This document shows positions 9,565-17,165 of a DNA stretch of 64,000 nucleotides, piece by piece. The DNA lies in the NCBI RefSeq assembly GCF_003583985.1, contig NZ_QXML01000006.1:287391-351390 (forward strand). The letters run 5' to 3'. The notes beneath the pieces were generated by a model. That model saw only the letters and a program-made list of their open reading frames with translations. It was not told where the DNA came from and searched no databases. Both the position numbers and the translations under genes were made by a program. The DNA comes from Algoriphagus lacus (GTDB lineage Bacteria > Bacteroidota > Bacteroidia > Cytophagales > Cyclobacteriaceae). Each line of letters starts with the position of its first letter. The stretch's first letter is position 1.

Positions 9565-9930
9565 ATGGGAAATCAAAATAATGCAGGAAAGGTTCTAACA
9601 AAAATTCTGTTGGGAGGAATTTCAGTTCTTATTGCAGATTTTTTGCTAGGAGGTGTTAGCATTGACACCTGGCTTACTGGCTTCCTTTTGGCAGCAGTTA
9701 TTGTTCTGATCAATTTCACCTTAAAACCTCTCATGATCATTCTGACTTTTCCGGTTACAATTCTCACCTTTGGCCTTTTTTTATTGGTAATCAATGCGTT
9801 AGTTATTTTAATTGCCGATTACTTTATTCCGGGATTTTCAGTTGATGGATTTTGGTGGGCTTTAGGATTTGCAATTGTACTTAGTTTGATAAATGGGGTA
9901 TTTGGTAATGACCTAAGTTCAAACCGCTAA
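9565..9930 (+). CDS. YvlD-like / phage-holin-family-4 membrane protein
   Basis: 121 residues from the ATG at 9565 (MGNQNNAGK); the longer frame from 9538 starts at a TTG. Four hydrophobic stretches with the family landmarks: LLGGVSIDTWLTG, the NFTLKPLMIILTFPVTILTFGLFLLVINA core, and DGFWWALGFAIVLSLIN. This family is found across bacteria; its role is not established, though some members sit in cell-envelope stress loci. The last 12 bp overlap the 3' end of the convergent AlbA_2 gene. Confidence 0.85.
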   Translation: MGNQNNAGKVLTKILLGGISVLIADFLLGGVSIDTWLTGFLLAAVIVLINFTLKPLMIILTFPVTILTFGLFLLVINALVILIADYFIPGFSVDGFWWALGFAIVLSLINGVFGNDLSSNR

Positions 9931-10362
9931 AGTTTGGTCATGGACACGTTTGTACGCTTTCATTTCGCCATTTGAACTCTTACAAAAAATTATAGGGCCT
10001 TCAGATTTTTTCACGATTACAAGTAAAAGTGATATTTCCTCTTCATCAGAAAACATTGGATATTTTTCATTACGAACTTTGATTTCTTTTACTGCAATTG
10101 AAACTCTTGGAACACAAAATTCCTCATTTGCTGATTCGATCATGTATCGTTCCTCTTCCGGGTCTATTCCGGTTATTTTCTTTTTGTCTGATAATCCGAC
10201 CAAAATAAAACCGCCTTCAGTGTTGGCCAATGCGCCCAGAGTCTTGGCTATTTTTTCTTTGGAATTTATTTTTTGCTTGAAATCCAGTGTCTTACCTTCT
10301 TTTTGCTTGATCAATTTATTTACAAAATCCTGATCAAATTTTGTTGGTTTCATTTTATTCAT
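9919..10362 (-). CDS. AlbA_2 (Schlafen-type putative DNA-binding) domain protein
   Basis: 147 residues that are almost entirely one AlbA_2 domain (formerly AAA_4): the landmark order LDFKQKI, IAKTLGALANTEGGFILVGL and ITGIDPEE is present. In most proteins this domain is followed by a winged-helix or ATPase part; here nothing follows. A second in-frame ATG lies at 10353. Inferred to bind nucleic acid in the cytoplasm, role unknown. It overlaps the convergent membrane protein gene by 12 bp at the 3' ends, with no terminator between them. Confidence 0.8.
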   Translation of the reverse strand: MNKMKPTKFDQDFVNKLIKQKEGKTLDFKQKINSKEKIAKTLGALANTEGGFILVGLSDKKKITGIDPEEERYMIESANEEFCVPRVSIAVKEIKVRNEKYPMFSDEEEISLLLVIVKKSEGPIIFCKSSNGEMKAYKRVHDQTLAV

Positions 10363-10448
10363 TTACTTTCTAGAGTTATATTAAAAATAAAATTTGGCAT
10401 TATCAGTTATTTAGATTCAACCTTCAAAGCACTTTAAAATTTTTAACC

Positions 10449-11006
10449 ATGCCTTTTACCAATCCGGGATTCGACCCGAACAATATCGAGAATCTCAAAT
10501 CTGAGCTAAAAAAATCAGGGAAAAATTTCAAAATTATCCCTGATGAAGAGAATTCAGATGAGTTTGTCAATTTCTATTTCATTGGAATGCATGAAGGACG
10601 TGAGGTTATTTACGATGCCGCTCTATATACGCTTCGCCTTCACCATGCCAGTGAGGTTTATGAACTTGCGGAGCATGAAGCGGCAAAAAAGTTTCCAAAT
10701 TTCAAAAGTATCAGTTACGAAGAAGATGAAAATGGCAACATGAAGCCATTAACCAGCGAAGAAGAAGAGATCGGCTGGTTTATCACTGAAATAATCATGG
10801 AAATCGAGGAGGAAGAATCTGTGAAAGTTCAGGAATTCGTGGATATAGATACCAATCACGACTTTGGAATTGGCTTGGATGCAGCTTTAAATGTTGAAAC
10901 CATATCCGAAAAGGTTATTTCAAAGTTTGTTCAGGAATTCAATGAAGATACGCTGACACTTGACGACACTCTTTATGCCTTTCAGACGGAAGAGGACGAG
11001 ATCTGA
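10449..11006 (+). CDS. Conserved hypothetical acidic protein, 185 aa
   Basis: No family recognised. A soluble, acidic protein with no signal peptide or membrane helix. The first part (residues 20-85) looks alpha/beta with an EVIYDAALYTLRLHHASEVYELAEHEA helix; the middle and C-terminus carry clusters of glutamate (TSEEEEIG, EIEEEES). The start ATG follows an AT-rich leader. A strong terminator follows. It seems to be transcribed alone. Confidence 0.75.
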   Translation: MPFTNPGFDPNNIENLKSELKKSGKNFKIIPDEENSDEFVNFYFIGMHEGREVIYDAALYTLRLHHASEVYELAEHEAAKKFPNFKSISYEEDENGNMKPLTSEEEEIGWFITEIIMEIEEEESVKVQEFVDIDTNHDFGIGLDAALNVETISEKVISKFVQEFNEDTLTLDDTLYAFQTEEDEI

Positions 11007-11026
11007 TTTTAGAAAAATTCAAAACA

Positions 11027-11034
11027 TACATTTG
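11027..11034 (+). promoter_or_regulatory. Bacteroidota-type -7 box for the HDAC-family gene
   Basis: Exact TACATTTG (TAnnTTTG) 32 bp before the ATG at 11066. It lies just upstream of the terminator hairpin of the preceding gene, so transcription would start within that hairpin's left arm. Confidence 0.5.
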
Positions 11035-11035
11035 C

Positions 11036-11066
11036 GGCGCTGGTTTAAAAACCAGCGCCTTTTTTA
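11036..11066 (+). terminator. Intrinsic terminator abutting the next start codon
   Basis: 11-bp perfect stem GGCGCTGGTTT / AAACCAGCGCC with a short A loop and six T. The T-run ends directly at the ATG of the next gene. Confidence 0.85.
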
Positions 11067-11968
11067 TGCTCAAAGTTGCCTGGTCAGAATCCTATGCTCA
11101 TTCGCTCCCTCCCGGACACCGTTTTCCGATGGAGAAGTACAATTTGCTGCCAGAACAGTTATTGTATGAGGGCACACTTACCCAGGATAACTTCTTTGTC
11201 CCTGATTTGCTGGACGAGAATGTGATTCTAACCACTCATGATCCGATCTACTTTGACAAGCTCAAATCTCAGAACCTAACCCGGTCAGAAATTCGTGCTA
11301 CAGGTTTTCCACTTTCCCAAGAATTAATTCAGAGGGAAATTCAAATCGCAGGTGGATCTGTTCAGGCTGCAGTTTTTGCGCTTAATCATGGAATAGGGAT
11401 GAATATTGCCGGAGGCACTCACCATGCCTTTACGGATCGAGGAGAAGGTTTTTGTTTGTTGAATGACTTGGCTATCACAGCCAATTTTCTACTAAAAAAA
11501 CACCTTGCAAAAAGGGTTTTGATAGTAGATTTGGATGTACATCAAGGAAATGGAACTGCTCAGATTTTTAGAGGAAGACATGATGTTTTCACTTTTAGTA
11601 TGCATGGTGAGAAAAATTATCCCCACCGAAAGGAACAGTCTCACCTAGACCTTGCTTTACCGGATGGAACTGGGGATGATCTTTACCTTAAACGTCTTAA
11701 CGGGGTTTTGCCAAAAATTATGGAGTATTTTTCACCCGACTTTATGATTTACCAATGTGGGGTAGATGTCTTGAGTTCAGATCAGTTGGGACGAATGGCC
11801 TTGAGCCAGGAAGGCGTTCGACAACGGGATAAAACAGTTTTGACAATGGCTAAACGTCATCAAATTCCGGTGATGTGTTGCATGGGTGGAGGATATTCCA
11901 AACGAATCAAAGACATTATAGATGCTCATGCTCAAGTTTTTCGGTTGGCTCAAGAGATTTACTTTTAA
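11066..11968 (+). CDS. Histone deacetylase family protein (class II HDAC / acetoin utilisation-like)
   Basis: 300 residues. The N-terminus HSLPPGHRFPMEKYNLL is the normal beginning of this family, which fixes the start although the ATG directly touches the preceding terminator. Zinc-site and catalytic elements are present: GGTHHAF with its His pair, LDVHQGNGTAQIF (Asp and His zinc ligands) and the QCGVDVLSSDQLGRM loop with the third Asp. Bacterial members deacetylate small acetylated amines or acetyl-lysine in the cytoplasm. The actual substrate is unknown. Confidence 0.93.
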   Translation: MLKVAWSESYAHSLPPGHRFPMEKYNLLPEQLLYEGTLTQDNFFVPDLLDENVILTTHDPIYFDKLKSQNLTRSEIRATGFPLSQELIQREIQIAGGSVQAAVFALNHGIGMNIAGGTHHAFTDRGEGFCLLNDLAITANFLLKKHLAKRVLIVDLDVHQGNGTAQIFRGRHDVFTFSMHGEKNYPHRKEQSHLDLALPDGTGDDLYLKRLNGVLPKIMEYFSPDFMIYQCGVDVLSSDQLGRMALSQEGVRQRDKTVLTMAKRHQIPVMCCMGGGYSKRIKDIIDAHAQVFRLAQEIYF

Positions 11969-12007
11969 CGACTTAACTGATTTTAACTTCAAGCTGAATC
12001 GGCTTTT

Positions 12008-12037
12008 CTTGCAAAATCAATACTTTCTATATATTTG
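12008..12037 (+). promoter_or_regulatory. Promoter of the OmpH-like gene
   Basis: CTTG (-33) at 12008-12011 and an exact TATATTTG (-7) at 12030-12037 with an 18-bp spacer, close to the Bacteroidota sigma consensus TTTG-N19-21-TAnnTTTG. It lies 28 bp before the GTG start. Confidence 0.6.
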
Positions 12038-12064
12038 CGGCCTGTCAACCATAACGAATTAAAA

Positions 12065-12691
12065 GTGAAAAAAGGATTAAAATTCATCGCGGTACTGGGA
12101 TTAGCATCAGTACTATTCTATTCCTGTGATCAAAAAACCGCTTCTACTACCGAAGGAGCTACTTCTGAAGAAAGAGTAGCTGCAGGTGATATAAAAGTGG
12201 CTTTTGTTTATACAGACTCTGTTATCAACAAGTATGAATACTTCAAAAAGTTGTCCGCAGATATCACCGAAAAGGGAAAAAGATTTGACTCTGACCTTCA
12301 GTCCAGAGCAAGGGGCTTTGAGCAGGAAGTAGCCACTTTCCAGCAAACCGGAGGAGGAATGACTCCAAACCAAGCAAGAGCCAAGCAGGATGAACTGATG
12401 CAAAAGGAGCAGAACCTGATGACTTATCGAAATAACTTGATGCAGGAATTATCTGCTGATGAAGCTAAATTGATGAATGATGTATACGAGCAAGTTCAGG
12501 CCTATATGAAAGACTATGCCAAGGAAAATGGCTACGATATCATTCTTAGCTATACTCGCGGTGGAGCGATGTGGTATGCTACCGAAGCAATTGATGTGAC
12601 AGCCTCTGTTGTCGATGGTTTGAATAAAAAATATGCAGCGAATCCATCTGGAGTAACTACCACTCCAGCCGACTCAACAGCCAAAAAATAA
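12065..12691 (+). CDS. OmpH/Skp family periplasmic chaperone, lipoprotein
   Basis: 208 residues from a GTG start (KKGLKFIAVLGLASVLFYSC), chosen because it gives a clean lipoprotein signal with Cys ~21; the frame further upstream overlaps the promoter. The mature protein shows the Skp order: IKVAFVYTDSVINKYEYFKKL beta segment, long coiled-coil tentacles (~65-145) rich in Glu, Lys and Gln, then ENGYDIILSYT near the C-terminus. Skp chaperones carry unfolded outer-membrane proteins across the periplasm; as a lipoprotein this one would be tethered. Alanine/threonine-rich tail. Confidence 0.88.
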   Translation: MKKGLKFIAVLGLASVLFYSCDQKTASTTEGATSEERVAAGDIKVAFVYTDSVINKYEYFKKLSADITEKGKRFDSDLQSRARGFEQEVATFQQTGGGMTPNQARAKQDELMQKEQNLMTYRNNLMQELSADEAKLMNDVYEQVQAYMKDYAKENGYDIILSYTRGGAMWYATEAIDVTASVVDGLNKKYAANPSGVTTTPADSTAKK

Positions 12692-12714
12692 AAAAAGTAA
12701 AAATTGATTGTCTC

Positions 12715-12742
12715 AAAACCCGGATTTTATCCGGGTTTTTTT
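12715..12742 (+). terminator. Intrinsic terminator of the OmpH-like gene
   Basis: AAAACCCGGAT / ATCCGGGTTTT stem with a TTT loop and a run of T, 23 bp beyond the stop. Confidence 0.88.
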
Positions 12743-12758
12743 GTGGGTAAAAATTGGG

Positions 12759-12766
12759 TATTTTTG
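12759..12766 (+). promoter_or_regulatory. Bacteroidota-type -7 box for the deoxyhypusine-synthase-like operon
   Basis: Exact TATTTTTG followed by CG, 25 bp before the ATG at 12792. No -33 element at correct spacing, partly because the preceding terminator occupies that space. Confidence 0.45.
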
Positions 12767-12791
12767 CGCCTCTATTGAAAACTTGAACGAA

Positions 12792-13763
12792 ATGAAAATC
12801 ACGGAATTTTTAAAACACAACTACCGCCACTTCAATGCCGCTGCTTTGATTGACGCTGCAGAGGGTTACAAAGCACATTTGGATAACGGAGGAAAAATGA
12901 TGGTCACACTTGCCGGTGCAATGTCCACTGCTGAATTGGGAATTTCCCTGGCAGAAATGATCCGTCAGGATAAGGTTCAGATCATTTCCTGTACCGGTGC
13001 CAATTTGGAGGAGGATGTGTTTAATCTGGTTGCGCATGATTACTATGAGCGCGTACCCAATTACCGTGAGCTTACACCTGCACAGGAACAGGCACTTCTT
13101 GAAAGACACATGAACCGGGTGACGGATACCTGTATTCCGGAAATGGAAGCCATGCGTCGGATCGAAAATGTGATTTTGGAAGAATGGATGAAGGCTGATG
13201 CAGCGGGCGAGCACTATTTCCCACATGAGTTTTTCTATAAAATCCTCCTTTCAGGCAAGTTGGATGCATCTTTCCAGATTGATCCTAAAAACAGCTGGCT
13301 ATTAGAGGCGGCAAAGAAAAACCTTCCTATCATCGTTCCAGGATGGGAGGATTCTACCTTGGGAAATATGTACGCAGGCCATGTGATTTCCGGCGATGTG
13401 AAAAATGTGCACACCGTTCGCAGCGGGATTGAGTATATGATGTTCTTGGCTCAATGGTACACCCAAAACGCAACAGAAAAAAGTACCATCGGATTTTTCC
13501 AGATTGGCGGGGGAATTGCAGGTGACTTCCCAATCTGTGTGGTACCGATGTTGCATCAGGACTTACAGCGGACAAATGTGCCTCTTTGGGGCTATTTCTG
13601 CCAAATCTCAGATTCGACTACTTCGTATGGATCTTACTCAGGAGCTGTTCCAAATGAAAAAATCACTTGGGGCAAACTGGGACAGGATACGCCAAAGTAC
13701 ATTATCGAATCCGATGCAACGATCGTAGCACCACTGGTATTTGCCATTGTGCTGGATCAATAA
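12792..13763 (+). CDS. Deoxyhypusine synthase family protein
   Basis: 323 residues from ATG 12792 (MKITEFLKHNYRHFNAAAL); the longer frame runs through the promoter. NAD-binding and spermidine-site segments of the DHS family are visible: ISCTGANLEED, IIVPGWEDSTLGN, GFFQIGGGIAGDFPI. The lysine that forms the covalent intermediate in the eukaryotic enzyme is present in ITWGKL (Lys295). Eukaryotic and archaeal DHS modify eIF5A/aIF5A, which bacteria lack; bacterial homologues are thought to make homospermidine or act on polyamines. First gene of a two-gene operon (2-bp gap) with an OmpA-like protein. Confidence 0.9.
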   Translation: MKITEFLKHNYRHFNAAALIDAAEGYKAHLDNGGKMMVTLAGAMSTAELGISLAEMIRQDKVQIISCTGANLEEDVFNLVAHDYYERVPNYRELTPAQEQALLERHMNRVTDTCIPEMEAMRRIENVILEEWMKADAAGEHYFPHEFFYKILLSGKLDASFQIDPKNSWLLEAAKKNLPIIVPGWEDSTLGNMYAGHVISGDVKNVHTVRSGIEYMMFLAQWYTQNATEKSTIGFFQIGGGIAGDFPICVVPMLHQDLQRTNVPLWGYFCQISDSTTSYGSYSGAVPNEKITWGKLGQDTPKYIIESDATIVAPLVFAIVLDQ

Positions 13764-13765
13764 GT

Positions 13766-15418
13766 ATGAAAAAAAATAAACGATTGGTATTCAAAGCAAG
13801 TGGCCTCGCGCTGCTTGCTTTTTCTTTTTTCTCTGAAATTGAAGCTCAACAGCTTCGATCGCTTTCCGGGGCAAATAGCCCAAATGACGACACTAATCCG
13901 GTTTGGATCGGGAATAACACCTTGCTATTTACAAGGGCTTTTCACCCATCCAATCTTGGTGGAGCTAGCGATTCAGGAGATATTTGGATGACTCGCAAAG
14001 GAGCAAACGGCGACTGGGAAGAAGCGACCCATCGGCCTGATCTTAGCAGCAGAGGATATGATCTTGCATTGGGTTTGGAGGATGTTTTGACCTTGTTGAT
14101 TTTAAGGATCGAAGCAGGTAAAAGCTCAGTTCATCAATTTTCAAAATTTGGTCAAGACTGGAATTACCTCAGATCTGTAAATTTTCCAGGATTAGATTCC
14201 TTCGATGGTCCGGTTTCCGGAAGAGTGGCTACCGGTGGAAAAGTGATTTTCATTGCGGGTAAAAGAACAGGTGGTTTTGGGAATGAAGACATTTACTTCA
14301 GTGAAAAAACAGGAATGTCCGATTGGTCAGAACTCAGAAATCTTGGACCAACCATCAATGGTTTTGGCCAGGAGATGGGGCCATTTTTTGATCCTGCTAC
14401 TAACCAATTGTATTACTCTTCAAATTCTCATCAGGGAGCTAGCGGAAAGGATATTCTGATTTCCAAGCGAATGGGGGAAACATGGGATAGTTGGAGTAAG
14501 CCTGAAAAGTGGGATCAAATCAGTTCCCGCGGTTCGGAAGCTTCAATCACGTTTATCAGCAAGGATGAGGTTGTTTGGACGAGCACACAAAACAGTGATG
14601 GTTTTGCGGATTTGATGACCTTTTCCACTCCTGTTCCTTTGGTGATTCCTACTGAGTTTGTGGCCCCTGTACTTCCTCAGCCAAAAACGGAAGAGCCTAA
14701 AAGTTTGGCTAAGACTACCCAAGTGGAAGAAGTGAAACAAGAAACTGTGATAGTTAAGTTGACTGACTCAACTGATGTTAACCTTTCAAAACCTCCTGTT
14801 GCTCCCCTGGAAAAACCAACTGTGAATGTTGAATTGCCCATTTCTTGGCTAGTTGTAGATAGTAAAAGCAAAACTGAATTACCTTTTACCATAGCTTTTT
14901 TAAAGGGGGTAGAGGAAATTGATTTTCAGGAGGTTTTACTCCAATCAAAATTGATTGAGGAAGGAATTTCTTCGGTCAAGATTTCTTCTCCAGGATACTT
15001 TCCAAAGCAAGTTCCGATTGAATCCTTGGATCCAAAAACCAAGACAGAAGTCCAACTTACCAAAGCCCAACCTGGAAGTACTGTTTTACTGGAAAATGTG
15101 AATTTTAAGCGAGGTACCGCTGAATTGGAAGGGGAGAGTACTGAGGCTAGTCTAAGTGATTTAGCTGCATTTCTAATTGAGAATCCGCAGATTAAAATCC
15201 GGATTAATGGACATACTGATAATGTGGGAGACCCTGGACTGAACAAAAAGCTTTCATTGGACAGAGCAGGAAGCGTTCGCGACTTTTTGATCAGTAAAGG
15301 GGTGAATTTTGAAAACCTAAGGATTTCCGGATGGGGAGGCACGCGGCCCATTGCTTCCAATGCCACAGAGGAAGGCAGAGCCAAAAACCGAAGAGTCGAG
15401 TTAGCAGTAGAGAACTAA
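13766..15418 (+). CDS. OmpA family protein with PD40 propeller repeats
   Basis: 550 residues; start at 13766 gives a signal peptide (cleavage near IEAQQ). The N-terminal half has PD40/TolB-like repeats (DTNPVWIGNNTLLF, NEDIYFS, GKDILISKR), the centre a Pro/Glu/Lys-rich linker and a small beta domain, and the C-terminus (~440-550) an OmpA peptidoglycan-binding domain with NGHTDNVG, LSLDRAGSV and the conserved Arg in RAKNRRVEL. It probably links the outer membrane or a surface complex to peptidoglycan. It is co-transcribed with the deoxyhypusine-synthase-like gene; no functional link is obvious. Confidence 0.9.
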   Translation: MKKNKRLVFKASGLALLAFSFFSEIEAQQLRSLSGANSPNDDTNPVWIGNNTLLFTRAFHPSNLGGASDSGDIWMTRKGANGDWEEATHRPDLSSRGYDLALGLEDVLTLLILRIEAGKSSVHQFSKFGQDWNYLRSVNFPGLDSFDGPVSGRVATGGKVIFIAGKRTGGFGNEDIYFSEKTGMSDWSELRNLGPTINGFGQEMGPFFDPATNQLYYSSNSHQGASGKDILISKRMGETWDSWSKPEKWDQISSRGSEASITFISKDEVVWTSTQNSDGFADLMTFSTPVPLVIPTEFVAPVLPQPKTEEPKSLAKTTQVEEVKQETVIVKLTDSTDVNLSKPPVAPLEKPTVNVELPISWLVVDSKSKTELPFTIAFLKGVEEIDFQEVLLQSKLIEEGISSVKISSPGYFPKQVPIESLDPKTKTEVQLTKAQPGSTVLLENVNFKRGTAELEGESTEASLSDLAAFLIENPQIKIRINGHTDNVGDPGLNKKLSLDRAGSVRDFLISKGVNFENLRISGWGGTRPIASNATEEGRAKNRRVELAVEN

Positions 15419-15420
15419 AA

Positions 15421-15452
15421 AAAGGGCTTCCATCTAATTGGAAGCCCTTTTT
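15421..15452. terminator. Bidirectional intrinsic terminator
   Basis: 12-bp perfect stem AAAGGGCTTCCA / TGGAAGCCCTTT with a 6-nt loop, A-run before and T-run after, between convergent genes. Confidence 0.9.
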
Positions 15453-15473
15453 CATACTTGGTGTTTAAAAAAA

Positions 15474-16934
15474 TTATAGGGTATGATTCCCTCGGTATTC
15501 TCGCCTCACAAACTGGTTTGCTGGTTCGAAATTGGTTATTTTCATATTGGCACCGTCCCAAATTAGTTTGATTCCTCTACCCGGATAATCAAATTGGTTG
15601 TTTGAACCTGCTCTTGGGATTCTGTAATCGTAGCTTCGGATAGCCAGATTCCCCATCAGAACGGATTCGGTCAAAGGTCCTGCAACTGAGAATGGAGAAC
15701 TTAATTTTTTGAATTGATCAGAACCATATCCTCCGATGCAAGCTTCCACCCAGTTGTTGTAATGGCCTCGGTCACCTTCAGGAACTCTGTATTCAGTTTG
15801 CGGAACGCTTACTTCCTGAGTGCGTTTGGTAGGAAGCAATTTTGGATTGGCTCCATAGGTCGAGCACATCATTTTACCTTTTGTGCCTTCAATAATTACA
15901 CCGTTTCCACCATCTCCCATGATTTCATTAGGCTCAAGTTCCTCTGGCCTGGTTGGTTGAATACCACCATCCATCCAATGAAATTCAAGATCCGGTTTTC
16001 CTGGCCGGTCAAATCGTAGCGTAATATGTGAAGAAGGAGGGCAGCTTTCGGGAAAATAACCCCTTTGGAACTCTCCGACATAAACTGATCCTACTGAGCA
16101 TTCAGCAGATTTGGGATACCCAAGTCCCAAAACCCGAAATGGTGGCTCTATGATGTGACAGGCCATGTCTCCCAAAGCGCCTGTACCATAATCCCACCAG
16201 CCTCTCCAATTGAAAGGAACCAAATTCCCAACATAGTCTTTATAAGGGGCAGTACCTAGCCAAAGATCCCAATCGAGGTCCGCTGGAGGTGCAATTGGGG
16301 TTTTTGGCCATTCAATTCCCTGAGGCCAAACCGGTCTGTTGGTCCAAGTGTACACTTTTGTCGCTTCGCCGATCAGTCCGGCATTGTACCATTCGACCAT
16401 TTGTCTTACTCCATCTCCGGATGATCCCTGATTACCCATTTGAGTAACCACTTTATATTTTTCTGCAGCCTCAGTAAGCATTCTGGCTTCATAGATGTCA
16501 TGAGACATTGGTTTTTGAACGTACACATGTTTGCCCATTTTCATAGCCATCATAGCTTGAGCCGCATGCATGTGGTCTGGTGTGGAGACGGTTACTGCAT
16601 CGATATTTTTCTCTTCCTTTTCGAGCATGATGCGGTAATCCTTGTAATAGGCTGCTTTAGGATGATCATCCCGGCTCTTTTTTGCCCGAGTATCGTCCAC
16701 ATCGCAAAGTGCAATCATATCTACTTTTCCGCTTCTGAAAACTCCACTTACATCTCCGGCACCCATACCACCGACCCCAATGCTAGCAACTCTCAATCGG
16801 TCACTCGGGGCGATGTATCCCGGACCTCCAAGCACATGTCTTGGGACAATATAAAATCCGGCAAGGGCCAGTGCAGAGCCTTTGATAAAACTTCTTCTTG
16901 AGTTCTGTTCAGGGTTGGAATTACTGTTTTCCAT
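15474..16934 (-). CDS. Gfo/Idh/MocA family oxidoreductase with Tat signal
   Basis: 486 residues. The N-terminus has a twin-arginine signal (NSRRSFIKGSALALAG), so the folded protein, with its bound NAD(P), is exported. The Rossmann motif VGGMGAGDVSG and the catalytic-lysine motif QKPMSHD (VYVQKPMS, analogue of EKP) are present, followed by a C-terminal alpha/beta domain. Family members oxidise or rearrange sugars and inositols; Bacteroidota often carry several Tat-exported copies near glycan genes. Here the neighbour on the other strand is a GH20 hexosaminidase, which fits amino-sugar processing but does not prove it. Confidence 0.92.
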   Translation of the reverse strand: MENSNSNPEQNSRRSFIKGSALALAGFYIVPRHVLGGPGYIAPSDRLRVASIGVGGMGAGDVSGVFRSGKVDMIALCDVDDTRAKKSRDDHPKAAYYKDYRIMLEKEEKNIDAVTVSTPDHMHAAQAMMAMKMGKHVYVQKPMSHDIYEARMLTEAAEKYKVVTQMGNQGSSGDGVRQMVEWYNAGLIGEATKVYTWTNRPVWPQGIEWPKTPIAPPADLDWDLWLGTAPYKDYVGNLVPFNWRGWWDYGTGALGDMACHIIEPPFRVLGLGYPKSAECSVGSVYVGEFQRGYFPESCPPSSHITLRFDRPGKPDLEFHWMDGGIQPTRPEELEPNEIMGDGGNGVIIEGTKGKMMCSTYGANPKLLPTKRTQEVSVPQTEYRVPEGDRGHYNNWVEACIGGYGSDQFKKLSSPFSVAGPLTESVLMGNLAIRSYDYRIPRAGSNNQFDYPGRGIKLIWDGANMKITNFEPANQFVRREYRGNHTL

Positions 16935-17165
16935 TGTATTGTAGGTTTATTAGAAACTGAAAGGCTCAAATTATCAAATGACTGATACTAATCCTTGGAT
17001 TTTGCTTAAAAATTGAATGGAAAGTTGATTTTGTCCCATGTGAAAGGTATTGGAAAGACCTGTTCTATTGAACTTGATTGGCAACCCTGGATTTTTAGAT
17101 TTTATATAATTAGTGGAAAAGAGATATTTAAAAATTTCAAGTAAGTTTATGCAAAATCCCGAAAC

